Virus record (IMG/VR): IMGVR_UViG_3300037485_001979
Location: 1 to 64,000 of that record
Direction: 5' to 3' (one strand)
Length of the DNA stretch: 64,000 nt
Source of the DNA: a virus
Numbering within the stretch: position 1 is the stretch's first letter; each line of letters starts with the position of its first letter. Below, piece by piece: positions 53,129 to 63,000 of the stretch. The position numbers and the translations under genes are program-made. The notes beneath the pieces are model-generated. The model was not told where the DNA came from. It ran no database searches and saw only the letters and a list, made by a program, of their open reading frames with translations.

Positions 53129-53862
53129 AGAATTACCGCCATGCTGAAATCAACGAGGGCTTTGGTAGTCGTCAGCGCCCTGCACAGGGGGACCGCGGCT
53201 TCAGCGGCAACACCGACGGCGTCGGGGTTGAGTACCCATTTGCCCGAGACATTGGAGAGATAGTAAACCCGGTTCGGAATCAGAGCTGAGGACCCCGTGA
53301 GATAGTTGATCTCACCTGAGGTGAGTTCGATGACGTGCCCGGGGAGTATGATGCCGAAGTCATCAACCGGTGGGTTCGGAGACGCGGGTACCGTGGCGCT
53401 CAGGAGCCCCAGGGGTTCATAGATCCCGGCGGCAACTGAACCCGCGCCGGCGCTGGCGAGACCAACCTTCCCCGGACTCGATGTCCGCACGGCGGCACCC
53501 TTGCGAAGGGATACCATGTTAGGGATTCCTGCGAACTGGGAGCCCGCTGAACTCCCGCTACCCCCGGTGTAGTTATAGGTGACCCCGCCACTGCGATACC
53601 GTAAGGAGACCGCACCGCCGTCATCAAGGATCCAGAAGTCGCCTTCTTGAGGCGACACTGGATCACTCAGAAACCTGGGGATGATTATTCTGCCATCCCC
53701 ACGGACACCGTGTTTAACGACGCCTTGGTTTTCCCATTGATCCAGGACAGCACCAGCGGCAACCTCGGCCTCCGTGTTCGCGGAGGCCACGGGGCCCACA
53801 CCGGGGCGCAGAATCCTGCGCTCTCCATTAGCGGGGTTATTGACTGAGCGGATGATCCCCAT
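53125..53862 (-). CDS. tail/fibre-type structural protein
   Basis: A 245-residue protein starting MGIIRSVNNPANGERRILRP. It is beta-rich and hydrophilic, with EGDFWILDDGGAVSLRYRSG followed by a Gly/Ser linker, and a C-terminal part (HVIELTSGEINYLTGS, NRVYYLSNVSGKWVLNPDA) of the kind found in phage fibre and tail proteins. ATGA links it to the small membrane protein gene. Probably a fibre-associated or tail surface protein; not identified further. Confidence 0.68.
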   Translation of the reverse strand: MGIIRSVNNPANGERRILRPGVGPVASANTEAEVAAGAVLDQWENQGVVKHGVRGDGRIIIPRFLSDPVSPQEGDFWILDDGGAVSLRYRSGGVTYNYTGGSGSSAGSQFAGIPNMVSLRKGAAVRTSSPGKVGLASAGAGSVAAGIYEPLGLLSATVPASPNPPVDDFGIILPGHVIELTSGEINYLTGSSALIPNRVYYLSNVSGKWVLNPDAVGVAAEAAVPLCRALTTTKALVDFSMAVIL

Positions 53863-53933
53863 GTGCGCAGCCTAAGGCTTCAAGCCGACGAGGAAAGCCT
53901 ATGCCCTCGCCCTGAACAGTCTCGGCGTCGAGA

Positions 53934-54191
53934 CTATTCAGGTTCCTCAACTGAAACCGCGGACAAGGGATCAGGCGACAGGGCTTCCATGGTCCACCCG
54001 GTGAGCCCAGACATCTTGCGGAGCAAGTCGATCGTGGGGGTTCTCCGGTTCGCCTCGATGAGACTGAGGTAGGAGTCACTGACCCCCAGAGCTGCTGCCA
54101 TCTTGTCCTGGGCGAGCCCGCATTCATGGCGGGCCTGCTTCCAGGCCTCACCGAGATTTCGGGGCTGGGGAGGCTTGGGCTTGTTAGTCAT
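53934..54191 (-). CDS. XRE-family helix-turn-helix transcriptional regulator
   Basis: An 85-residue protein overlapping the stop of the upstream gene (ATGA). Residues about 13-70 form a Cro/C1-type helix-turn-helix: LGEAWKQARHECGLAQDKMA, AALGVSDSYLSLIEANRRTP (recognition helix about 38-50), TIDLLRKMSGLTGWTMEAL. XRE proteins bind operator DNA as dimers. It is embedded in a late-type operon rather than beside a divergent promoter, so its target is not evident. I saw no clear palindromic operator close by. Confidence 0.88.
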   Translation of the reverse strand: MTNKPKPPQPRNLGEAWKQARHECGLAQDKMAAALGVSDSYLSLIEANRRTPTIDLLRKMSGLTGWTMEALSPDPLSAVSVEEPE

Positions 54192-54934
54192 GATATCTTT
54201 CCTGCGGCGAAGTCCCGGAGGACCTGTTTCGCCATGGGGATGAAGTCCTGTACTGGGGTTCCCTCGGCGATGTCCATGATGGCCGCGGCGAGTTGCACCA
54301 CACTTGTCGAGCCTCTAAGAGGACCCATGTCCTGCTTGGGTATCGAGGCTGGATCCCCGTATGCCACACCCACCGTGGTTTCCACAGGGGGCTCACTCAG
54401 GGGTCCATTGGTGTTGACCTGGTTGGGTGCCAGGGCTGCGCTGGCCCTGCAGGGGTCGGTAACACTGGGGCCAGGGGAGGTCATGCCGTGGACAACCCCG
54501 GGGCCACCATCGACGACATGGGCCTGATCTGGTGGGTTCATGAAGCCATGCTTGTTGGTCCCCGCGGCTTCCGCGGTCGCCAGGGTCTCCGCAACCGTTG
54601 GAGCCGCCATAGGCGGTTTCGCCACGTTCTGGTGTGTAGGGCTCGACTGGACCACGGACTCCCCGACAGCGGCACGTACCGCGGCCTGGATCTCAGAGAT
54701 CCGATTAGGATTGGCTTCAAGGGTGGTCGCAGGCATGAAGTCGGGACCATAGGCATTGGTGAGCATGTAATCCCTGCGCTCACCGATGATGCCAGGGATC
54801 CACCGTCTGGCCTGCCCGAACATCGGGATGCCCTTGGTGCACTTCATGACCACCAGCATCCCGAAGGGATCAATGGCGGCGTGTGTGCACCCCGGAAAGA
54901 ATCGTTCGAGCTGTTCCCAGTTATAGGACGACAT
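54188..54934 (-). CDS. unknown protein upstream of the XRE regulator
   Basis: A 248-residue protein starting MSSYNWEQLERFFPGCTHAA. The first 80 residues look globular (AIDPFGMLVVMKCTKGIPMF). The middle is Pro/Ala/Thr-rich and likely disordered (about 95-200), and the last 40 are helical (VVQLAAAIMDIAEGTPVQDF). It overlaps the XRE gene by ATGA and begins after a terminator-like hairpin. Function unknown. Confidence 0.66.
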   Translation of the reverse strand: MSSYNWEQLERFFPGCTHAAIDPFGMLVVMKCTKGIPMFGQARRWIPGIIGERRDYMLTNAYGPDFMPATTLEANPNRISEIQAAVRAAVGESVVQSSPTHQNVAKPPMAAPTVAETLATAEAAGTNKHGFMNPPDQAHVVDGGPGVVHGMTSPGPSVTDPCRASAALAPNQVNTNGPLSEPPVETTVGVAYGDPASIPKQDMGPLRGSTSVVQLAAAIMDIAEGTPVQDFIPMAKQVLRDFAAGKIS

Positions 54935-54995
54935 CGCAGCACCTCATGCCGCACAGCCTATGAGGGTTGACTCCCTGTAAAGAGACAAAACGAGT

Positions 54996-55027
54996 CGAGG
55001 TCACGTCCCCGGGGAGACGTGACCTCG
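54996..55027 (-). terminator. probable terminator after the 55048-55527 gene
   Basis: A perfect 12-bp stem (54996-55007 with 55016-55027) and 8-base loop, 20 bases beyond the stop of the minus-strand gene. A TTTT run follows five bases after the stem on the minus strand, so the U-tract is displaced and weaker than at 11196. Confidence 0.68.
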
Positions 55028-55047
55028 ATTCCTAGAATCACTTGAGA

Positions 55048-55527
55048 TTAGGGAATGAAGGCGATGGCTTCGACGGCGACATCCCAACCCACGGTTTCAG
55101 CGGCGGCGCCGGTGACCTTGAGCTTGAGGACATTGGTGTCGTTGATCAAGGCGACGACATAGGCGGCTTCACCGATGTGATCAACCACAGTGGGGGAGCC
55201 GGATTCCAACAGGGTGACTGTTGAACCCACGACCTTGACGAGGTAGCGACGGATCTCGGCGGCGACTTTGGCACCATCGGATTTGCGAGCCACGGCTTTG
55301 ACTTCGATCAGGCTGACGCTGCCATCGGCGAAGATGCCTGCGGGGAGGCGTTGGTCACCGTTCTGAAAGAGTTCAGTGGCGGTGGCGTTGGTTGTGGTGC
55401 CGAGGAAGTTGAATTTCTCGACATTACGGTTTTCCAGGGCACGCTTGGTCTTGGCGCGGCCTGTACTGCGTTCGCGGGAATCCACGGGAAGGCGGAGAGC
55501 GCCGGCTTCATTGATACCTTTGGTCAT
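55048..55527 (-). CDS. putative abundant structural protein, unknown
   Basis: A 159-residue protein starting MTKGINEAGALRLPVDSRER, with AGGAGA before the ATG. It is beta-rich and acidic/neutral (VSLIEVKAVARKSDGAKVAA, GEAAYVVALINDTNVLKLKV), without membrane segments. It is the only gene in the window with terminator-type hairpins both upstream and downstream, implying its own transcript and possibly high expression. A small head decoration or tail tube protein is possible, but no motif proves it. Confidence 0.68.
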   Translation of the reverse strand: MTKGINEAGALRLPVDSRERSTGRAKTKRALENRNVEKFNFLGTTTNATATELFQNGDQRLPAGIFADGSVSLIEVKAVARKSDGAKVAAEIRRYLVKVVGSTVTLLESGSPTVVDHIGEAAYVVALINDTNVLKLKVTGAAAETVGWDVAVEAIAFIP

Positions 55528-55628
55528 GGGAAATCTCCTGGAAGAGTTGACGAGGACGTCGGTGAAGTCCCTAGAGTAAGTGGGATCTCAGGTTGTGGAA
55601 GAGGGGTTCGGCGTCGCCAGCAATAAAA

Positions 55629-55653
55629 GGGCCCTCAGGTTTCCCTGAGGGCC
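55629..55653 (-). terminator. rho-independent terminator after the ribonucleotide reductase
   Basis: Stem GGCCCTCAG/CTGAGGGCC (55630-55638 with 55645-55653) and a short loop. On the minus strand it is followed by CTTTTATTG. It lies about 115 bases after the reductase stop. The rest of the 240-base gap (55528-55628) holds the leader of the next gene; I see no convincing -35/-10 pair. Confidence 0.83.
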
Positions 55654-55767
55654 GCTCCGACACCGAAGTGTCCACCAATCTATCACTGTCGCCCAATTCA
55701 CCCACCCCTGAGGACCTGGGCGACCCCAGAAATCTACCATGGCTTGGGGATCCGACAAGGCCTACTA

Positions 55768-58700
55768 TCAGGCGTGTTGTAAGGTGCAGGCTCCACCCGC
55801 ACATGCCATCTCAGGTTGGGTACCCTTGGTGCCATCGTGTTCCTCGACCATCAGGGAGTAGTCGACATCACGCCAGCTCCGGGTCAAACGTTCCCAGAGG
55901 TGGAGGTTGTTGACTTCCTTGAGGCAATAGGTCATCTGCTTCAGCGCAGCGTCACGGTCAGCCTTGCGCTCATAAGTCATCTCTACTGGGCACTGGAAGT
56001 AATTCTCTGCGAACTTCCTGGCCCTACGTATCCAATCCTTCTTGAGTTCATGGACGTGCTCATAGGCCTCGCGGATGGCATCAGGGAGTGCATCGGGATC
56101 CCCAGGATATGGAACACCATTGGCGAGAACGGCGGCTTCACCAAGCCCCATCACGGTATCACATGCCAACCAGAGATTGTTACCAAAGGCGTGGAGTCCA
56201 TCTACGATGAGACCAGATGCAAAGAAGGCGCCGCGACCATAGCGCTCCAGGATCTCACTTTCCGTGCGGACCTCGCAGAACGGGGCCTGGGGGTAATCGA
56301 GATCCCCTGATGTCCCCAGGATGCTGACCCCCGTGAAGGACTCACGGTTATCGTAGATGTACCGTGCCGCGGCCTCCTCTTGGGTCTGCCGGATCGTGAT
56401 CGTGTTGGAGACATTGTGGTGCAGCCAGGGCTTCACTGCTCTCGCGGGGACACTGCCAGCGGCGACCCAGTTGTCCTGGGTGAGTTTGACGTACTCGAGC
56501 TGCTTGAGCCCATTGACCTCGCGCCGCGTCAGGGCCTCATCGGAGGCCTCGATGCAGAACGTGATCACCGCGGTGTTACCATTGGGCTCCCACACCGAGC
56601 GTTCAATGGCATCGGGATTGTGGACCTTGAAGTATTGGAAGGGGGCCTCGTTGATGTTGGCCTGGGCCCTACGGAAGTATCTCTTGGCGTGCTGGGCATG
56701 AATACCGCTAGAGGTCCCGAGCAGGCAAGACGTCGAACCCGCGGGTTTAACACATGTCGCCCGTGCAGTTGGCCGGATACCCAGACGAGGTGCGAGATGC
56801 GCGTTGACATCGAGGATGAGCTGGGCCAGGGCGCGTTGCTTCTGGGGATCAAAAGACTGTGTGGGGTTGTCCATCATCCCGGTCATGGAGACCCCGAGCA
56901 GGGCCTCACGCTTCGCAATGCACTCGCTGACATTGCCGAGGTAGTCGAACTTGGTGTACCCGGCCTGGAGTGTGCCCAGGATCGCCGCAGCGGTACACGC
57001 GAGACCCCAGTCCTTATCGGTGCGGCACGCCTTCGCGTTGACTTCACAGAGGTTGCATTGCTTGGTGAGTACGTTGTTGAACACACAACAATGTGTGTCC
57101 GGTTCCTCTAAGCAGTAGGTATCACCTTTTCCTAAGAAATTTACTGACCGGATTATCTGGTGCTTGCCCTTGCAGCGTGGGGTGTACCCCTTAGATGTAT
57201 CCAAGCGATGACACGGTATCTTCTGGCACTCAGTAATCTGGATATACCATGATGCCTCAGTCCGTTCCCCAAAGTTGGTGGCGGCATCATTATGAAGATT
57301 GACGGAGCACAGGATTCCAACTCGGCTTAATAGAAGCTGGGCGTCGCGACAACGTGACTCGGTACCGTAAATCCGGATACCATTGCCAGCCTGGGAACCA
57401 TCGGCATCAGCCCACCCCGCGATGAATGATAAGATGCTATCCGATGACCACGCGTGTAGATCACGCAAGGCGTTCGGATCTCTTTTCAATCGTGTAGCAA
57501 AACCAACGTCGATATCAAAAACGATATCAACTGAGTCGACCCCGTATCCTGGTTTCCTGACACGCGGGCCCCGCTTGCCATCTAGTGGTAGATCAATTTT
57601 AGGACCATATAGAGTTGCCTTCGCACGCCCTTTACCGTGAAGAGGTTCCGTGTGACCATCCCCAAGTAGGAAACCCATCTCATAGGCACAGGGTTCATCG
57701 AGCCCTGGCTGCTCCTGAAAACCACTACGGGGAACATGGATGGGGTGATCCGAGAATTGTAATAGTTTACCAGTGGGCACCTCAGAGTATCCCTTGCCAA
57801 ATCTATCTTTTACCAACCAGACATGATCCTCAGTGCAGTCGAGAAAACTGCCATCGCTGAGCTCAACTCGATAGAGCTTCCGATTACTGCCAGTGGAAAA
57901 CGGTTTAGCCACGCACCACCTGGTGCCATTCCATATCTTTATCTGCTTACCGACTACATCCTTGATAGCGTGGATGCCGTCCTCAGTCATCAGAAGCGTA
58001 TCCCCGCCGACGCAGAATGCCCAACCACTGAGCTCATCGTCTTGGTTGACTATTGCGGCGTGGGTGGATCCATCATTGAAATCGACGTCAACGAGCCGAC
58101 GCCCATCCTGCAGTAACTGGGTACGTGATGCGGGGTCGTTCAGGATCTCCTTGAGATCCTTCCGAGAAATCGCGGGGTACATCCCAGTTTCCACGCAGGG
58201 GTTCACCATGAGCTCCGTGCTATCCGACCACACGAACCCGGGCTCCCCGTACTGGCGACGCGCCAACATGAAGATGTCATGGAAGGCTTCCCAGGAGGTC
58301 TCACCACGGATCAGCATCGCCGAGTTATTAGAACGCGCGCGCTGTGGGTTGTCCTGCATCCAGTTCCCAGTCTTCGCATTCATCATCTCGTGGTCGTCGA
58401 CACTGAACAAGCAGATCGTGGCACTGCGGCGAACCCCGCCGGCGAGGACGGCATCCGAGGCGTGCATGATGATGTCATAGACGTCGATGGGGCGGAGACG
58501 GCAGTCCTCACCATGGCAGCGAGTCAGCGCGGCATCGAGGACCCCTCTGATCTTCTCTAGGGATGCTGACAGCGGCCCAGGCCCCGGGGCCTTGCCGGCA
58601 CCCGTGCTCAGACTCGAGCCCTGGTTACGGATCCGGGAGTAATCGAAGCTGACATGACTGCCCATGTAATCAGAGAAGCATCCGGGGTGTTGGAAGGACA

Positions 58701-59238
58701 CCTGGGAATCATTGCCTGGTGCGGTTTCTTCCGCGAACTCGTTCATACCACTGCCAAGACATCCATAGGACGCCAGGAGGACACCAAGGGCATCCGCCCA
58801 GCCTTCAACAGAGTCGGCAACCGTGAACACCTTGATCTGATGTTTATCCACGGCGATTAACTTGGGCAGCTTGGCGACGTGGTGGAGTTGAACCGAGAAC
58901 CCGGTGCCGCAGCCACAGAGCAGGAGATACAAGCACTCCTGGAAGAAGCGGGGGCGATCCGCGTAGGACCCCGAGCAGTTGAACGCACGGGCTTCCTTCC
59001 TCAGGATAGGGGAACCTCCGAACTGAAGAGCTCTCTGGGAGCCTAGAACCAAACCAGCCTTCATGGCTTCCAGACAGGTCTTCAACTCAGCTTCGATATC
59101 AAACCCTTTGTACTTCGTGCGGTGCATGTCGATGACGCGTTCAAAACTCTCACTTGGTATCTCTCGGCGATTCAGTTCAGGGATAAAGCATCCATAAGAC
59201 GCTGCGAACTTATAGGCTGCTAGGGATTGCGTTGTCAT
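55768..59238 (-). CDS. B12-dependent (class II) ribonucleoside-triphosphate reductase with intein
   Basis: A 1156-residue product (837 after intein removal) from ATG 59238 (MTTQSLAAYKF), which has GGAG at good spacing; an ATG 12 bases earlier is less well served. It resembles monomeric adenosylcobalamin-dependent reductases, which turn ribonucleoside triphosphates into deoxynucleotides. Seen: GSQRALQFGGSPI and ARAFNCSGSYADRP (N-terminal region with a redox Cys), GCGTGFSVQLHHV, DAVLAGGVRRSATICLFS, VNPCVETG (about 346, the probable thiyl-radical Cys), FCNLCEV across the intein site, then TCVKPAGSTSCLLGTSSGIH. The C-terminal CAGGAC pair is typical of the reductant-relay end. It needs host cobalamin, and it stands alone between terminated units. 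Confidence 0.93.
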   Translation of the reverse strand: MTTQSLAAYKFAASYGCFIPELNRREIPSESFERVIDMHRTKYKGFDIEAELKTCLEAMKAGLVLGSQRALQFGGSPILRKEARAFNCSGSYADRPRFFQECLYLLLCGCGTGFSVQLHHVAKLPKLIAVDKHQIKVFTVADSVEGWADALGVLLASYGCLGSGMNEFAEETAPGNDSQVSFQHPGCFSDYMGSHVSFDYSRIRNQGSSLSTGAGKAPGPGPLSASLEKIRGVLDAALTRCHGEDCRLRPIDVYDIIMHASDAVLAGGVRRSATICLFSVDDHEMMNAKTGNWMQDNPQRARSNNSAMLIRGETSWEAFHDIFMLARRQYGEPGFVWSDSTELMVNPCVETGMYPAISRKDLKEILNDPASRTQLLQDGRRLVDVDFNDGSTHAAIVNQDDELSGWAFCVGGDTLLMTEDGIHAIKDVVGKQIKIWNGTRWCVAKPFSTGSNRKLYRVELSDGSFLDCTEDHVWLVKDRFGKGYSEVPTGKLLQFSDHPIHVPRSGFQEQPGLDEPCAYEMGFLLGDGHTEPLHGKGRAKATLYGPKIDLPLDGKRGPRVRKPGYGVDSVDIVFDIDVGFATRLKRDPNALRDLHAWSSDSILSFIAGWADADGSQAGNGIRIYGTESRCRDAQLLLSRVGILCSVNLHNDAATNFGERTEASWYIQITECQKIPCHRLDTSKGYTPRCKGKHQIIRSVNFLGKGDTYCLEEPDTHCCVFNNVLTKQCNLCEVNAKACRTDKDWGLACTAAAILGTLQAGYTKFDYLGNVSECIAKREALLGVSMTGMMDNPTQSFDPQKQRALAQLILDVNAHLAPRLGIRPTARATCVKPAGSTSCLLGTSSGIHAQHAKRYFRRAQANINEAPFQYFKVHNPDAIERSVWEPNGNTAVITFCIEASDEALTRREVNGLKQLEYVKLTQDNWVAAGSVPARAVKPWLHHNVSNTITIRQTQEEAAARYIYDNRESFTGVSILGTSGDLDYPQAPFCEVRTESEILERYGRGAFFASGLIVDGLHAFGNNLWLACDTVMGLGEAAVLANGVPYPGDPDALPDAIREAYEHVHELKKDWIRRARKFAENYFQCPVEMTYERKADRDAALKQMTYCLKEVNNLHLWERLTRSWRDVDYSLMVEEHDGTKGTQPEMACAGGACTLQHA
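57058..58014 (-). mobile_element. intein with LAGLIDADG endonuclease in the reductase
   Basis: 319 residues in frame, starting with Cys1 (CVGGDTLLMTEDGIHAI), with block-B-like LDCTEDHVWLV and endonuclease blocks MGFLLGDGH and FIAGWADADG. It ends NNVLTKQ, followed by Cys+1. The last residue is Gln and the penultimate Lys, instead of the usual His-Asn; a terminal Gln is known in a few inteins. The +1 Cys belongs to FCNLCEV, a conserved active-site region of the reductase. Confidence 0.88.
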
Positions 59239-59325
59239 ATGACACTCCATGTAGTCGTTGGTTTTTTCGTCACAGGTGCTACATCCTGTGGGGGTTTACT
59301 GTCAGTCAAGTCTGGTTGTGTTGGC

Positions 59326-59610
59326 CTAAGTGCGACGTCGGGTGGGTTGTGTTGCCACGCGTTCTGTTTCCAGAATGGTTACGCGTGTTTTCAAGTCTTC
59401 CACTGAATTCAGGAGATCAACACAGAGGTCAAGGAAGGGTGCGGACTCCTTGAGTTTCTTTTTAATCGGGGTAGATGTCGAGGGGGCCCCGGGCGCGCGG
59501 ACCACTGGAGTCTTCCTGTAGCCGACACCATCGCCAGCGAGCATGCGGTCGGTGGTGGGCGCGTACTCCACCGGCGTACACCGTGGAGCCGGTTTCGTTT
59601 TCTTTTTCAT
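59326..59610 (-). CDS. small protein with C-terminal coiled coil
   Basis: A 94-residue protein starting MKKKTKPAPRCTPVEYAPTT. The first 55 residues are Pro/Thr/Lys-rich and disordered; the last 40 form a short coiled coil (LNSVEDLKTRVTILETERVA). It follows the 64-residue gene by three bases, and an 88-base gap separates it from the reductase. Such small basic coiled-coil proteins can be trimerisation or assembly factors for fibres. No family recognised. Confidence 0.62.
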   Translation of the reverse strand: MKKKTKPAPRCTPVEYAPTTDRMLAGDGVGYRKTPVVRAPGAPSTSTPIKKKLKESAPFLDLCVDLLNSVEDLKTRVTILETERVATQPTRRRT

Positions 59611-59613
59611 GAA

Positions 59614-59808
59614 TCACCCGACGGCTGCCATTGCAGCGGCGAAAGCGGCTTGCGGGAATCTCACCGTGGCGGCGTCGAGTCCCCGAAATCTCACGTTCAC
59701 AAAATTGGGATCATCGTCGGGAGCATACCAAGTGATCTTGGTAAGATCATAGGCAGGACCATCGGCCCCATTCGGATACCAGATCTGTGGGGATGTCACA
59801 AGTGCCAT
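59614..59808 (-). CDS. 64-residue fibre-associated protein (copy of a repeated module)
   Basis: Starts MALVTSPQIWYPNGADGPAY. The pattern YDLTKITWYAPDDDPNFV, VRFRGLDAATVRF, then AAFAAAMAAV matches the 59880-60074 product and the C-terminus of the 60074-63442 product (YYNLDWVATWN, VRFADSPDVNVSF, LNAFETAMQA). The three share a module of about 55 residues. It may cap, bind or compete with the C-terminus of the large fibre-like protein. Function unknown. Confidence 0.72.
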   Translation of the reverse strand: MALVTSPQIWYPNGADGPAYDLTKITWYAPDDDPNFVNVRFRGLDAATVRFPQAAFAAAMAAVG

Positions 59809-59879
59809 ACGATTCCCTTACTCTATCGAGGTCAAAGATGGCTGGATTCTGGCAGGTCAAGTCGAGGCGCAAGTCGGGG

Positions 59880-60074
59880 TCAGAACCCAGACCCCTCAGC
59901 GGCGTCCAGCGCAGCCGCCCATGCCACGGCATCAAAGGTGACAAGCACGTTGGGCTGCGAGGCAAAGCGGACAACAACCTTGTCGGTGCCGTAGGGCTGC
60001 CACATCACGGCTTCACGCACATTGTATGTGGCACCGCCGACAACAGGAGTAAAGAAGTTATCTGTGACAGCCAT
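59880..60074 (-). CDS. 64-residue fibre-associated protein (second copy of module)
   Basis: Starts MAVTDNFFTPVVGGATYNVR; its ATG overlaps the stop of the 1122-residue gene (TAATG). It carries VRFASQPNVLVTF and WAAALDAAEGSGF, closely resembling the C-terminus of that upstream protein and the next small gene. Translational coupling suggests it is produced along with the large protein. The 71-base gap to the next gene shows nothing notable. Confidence 0.72.
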   Translation of the reverse strand: MAVTDNFFTPVVGGATYNVREAVMWQPYGTDKVVVRFASQPNVLVTFDAVAWAAALDAAEGSGF

Positions 60075-63000
60075 TATGACCTCGACTTCGACGCCTGCAT
60101 GGCGGTCTCAAAAGCATTGAGATCAAAACTCACGTTGACATCAGGGGAATCAGCGAAACGTACAAGTGAAGGCGTGCTACGGTTCCAAGTCGCCACCCAA
60201 TCCAGGTTATAGTACACGCTACCCCCATAGGGGTTCCACCACTGGAGACTCGAGGGCAGCGCTGCCAGGAACGTGGCGCGGGGGATGCGAAGCGGGGGAT
60301 TCACTGGCATCTGGGAATCCTCGGCCATCGCCGAGTACGCCATCCAGACATCCACGTACCCCAGGGCCGGGTAATCCACATACCTCTGAACGAAGAGCAC
60401 GTTGAGCGTGGTCTGCCCAATGATGAGGTCAGGCAACGCCGAAGCTATAACAGGGCTGCCGAGGAGAGTCGGACTACTTGAACGCGAGAGGTCCCACTGG
60501 GTCAGGAACCAGGCACGACTGAAATGGATCGGGGAGTATGGGTTGCCAAAGAAGATCGCCGATATCGACTGGGTGTCGTCCTTAAACGAGACCAGCCAAC
60601 GGAGATCATAGATAGCGCCATTACTGGATTCATAGAAATGTGAGCTACCAAAGATAACGTTGTGGTTGTCCCCGCGATCCTTGATACCCCCGCGCGCATA
60701 CACCGGGCTCCCCGCACTGGCGTTACACCATGCTATGCCCTGAGAAGAGTTTCCTTTGATGTAGCTGCTCGAGCTCGCACCAGACCGGCTCACGAGATTC
60801 CAGGCCCCGGCGGCCTGGAGATCGAGACCCTCGATCTTGATCTGGCCACCACGCAGGGTTGCCCCGACATAGTTCAACAGTGCCGCTGAAGTCAGCGTGA
60901 GTGCACCAAAGGCGTCGAGCACCCTGGCGTGGAGATCCACACTGGACCCCGCGAGAGCCGTGAAGGCACCAGTGGTGAGTACGACATCATTAGAAAGATC
61001 GAGAATCGTGCCGGCACCAGAGACCAGGATGGAAGGGAATGCTGCGGGGAGCCCACCGTTGATCTGGAACTGCTGACGCACCCCACCAACGAAGTCAACT
61101 CTGGGGACTCCATTAGAGACCACGTTGACCCCGGCCCCGATGACCAGCTTCCCGGTAAACTTGGCAAGAGATGCACCTGCACCTGAATGCGGCATCGCCG
61201 CGATACCCCATCGAGTCGTACCCCCGGATCTACCGAGGGTGACATCACCATACGTGATGTCGACGACATCTGCGTTTCCAACGGGGTAATCGAAAAAGTA
61301 ATCGCTGCCGCCACCGGCGACATAGGTGTACGTGAAACTCGAGATATTCGCGATGACTCCGTCACGTGCCTGAATCTGCATGACCTTGTTACCAGATGTG
61401 CGCTTCGCGAGGAGACCCGCGATATTCACGTTTCCTGGCCCCTCGAATCGACATTCGAGATTTGCGGACGCACCAGTGGCCTCCATGGTGAAGCCACCTT
61501 GGAGGTCAACACTACCGTTGAATATGAGCCTACACAGGTTGCCCCAGAGACCCTTGAGAGTCACGGGAGACGTGAAGACGTGACCAGTGGGCACCGAGTA
61601 GATCGTGTTGCCACTGGGACCCTCACGGAACTCAATGGGGCACGTGAAGACCACACTGGCAGGGGCCGGCAGAGGAGTCGACTTCAGGGTGTCCAGGATG
61701 AGCGTGGGGGTTCCAGCAATCGTACTCCCCGACCCCGTGATCAGAGTGGGGTAGCTGGCCACACCCCCAGCTAACCGCAGATTCCCAGACACAAGGGTGA
61801 GAACAACCCCGGTTCCAAGTGTGATCCCGAGGAGATTCGCACCAGGTCCGACAACAGTGATATTCATCAACTTCTCGGTACCACCCATGTCTAACACTGC
61901 GGAGTAGTTAAATGCGAGACGAGACGGTATCTTCTGAGAAGGCGTGGAACTGAATACCACTGAGGCCCCTGCGCAATCCACGGCCAGGACACCGCCCCAA
62001 CTATTGTTGGCATCAGTGATCGTAAACTTGGAGAAATCGAACACGTAGTTGTCGCGTCGAAGCGTGACATTGTTGTTCGCGTAATTTATAGTTAAACCAG
62101 TTTCGACCACAGTAAGCGCGAAAGTCCATGTGAGCGCAGAGTCAATGGCAAGCCCGAAGACTTTGGAGCCCAGGGTAAGATTGCCGGTGCCCGCAGGGGA
62201 GTCACCCCCGATGAAAAAGTAATGGTTGGTGTTCAGCCCACTCGCGGTGAGCCCACCTGCGAAGGTGTTCGCCCCGGTGACATGGAAACCGTTGTCATTC
62301 TCCATGGTGTTCTTAGTGGTCTGGGACACACAGGACAGCCCGGCCGAATAGCCGATCTCACTGCCGATGGCCCCTGACAAGTTGACCCGGCACCCCGCAC
62401 TGGTCGGCATGATTATGAATGTGCGTGTCCCGGCACCATTGAGCAGCGTAATCGCACCTGTGAAATTCACAGGGCTCTGCGCTCTCACATGGAGCTTTAC
62501 AGTGCCCCCGACTTCGATGGCACCACTAAACGTGTAATTGGCACTCAAGCCCGCAGGCATCGAGATCGTAGAAGTCGTGTTGCCGATCCCCAGTGCCATG
62601 TTGGTCGCAAAGGTTCGGGTAGCTCCTGCATCGACATACCACTCGAAGTAGGAGCCCTCGTAGAGGGAGATCTTTCCGGTTCCAAAGGAGTGAGTAGTCG
62701 TGGCGCCAGAGTAACTCAAGGAGAGTTGAACCCCAGCGGCGACTACTGTATTCCGGTGAGCCGGGAATGTCGTCGAACTCGAGTGCGCGTAAGCCCCACC
62801 ATTGACCAGGATGTCATGTGCACCGGTCACAGAACCCGTGGTGAGCAGGAATCCCGAGCTCGTGTTGTCGATCGTGAAATCCGTCTTCAGCAGAAGCGGA
62901 GCCGAGATCGTAACAGTGTTGGATCCCGAGACCTGGTAGTACCGGGAGATCGAGAGGTTGCCACCATTCGATGCCGCCAGGGTCTTTTCACCACTGGAGT

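Noticed and set aside
59239-59325. Possible B12 riboswitch or regulatory hairpin before the reductase
   Set aside because: The leader is only about 87 bases, too short for a cobalamin riboswitch. The 6-bp CACAGG/CCTGTG hairpin has a run of A rather than T after it on the minus strand.
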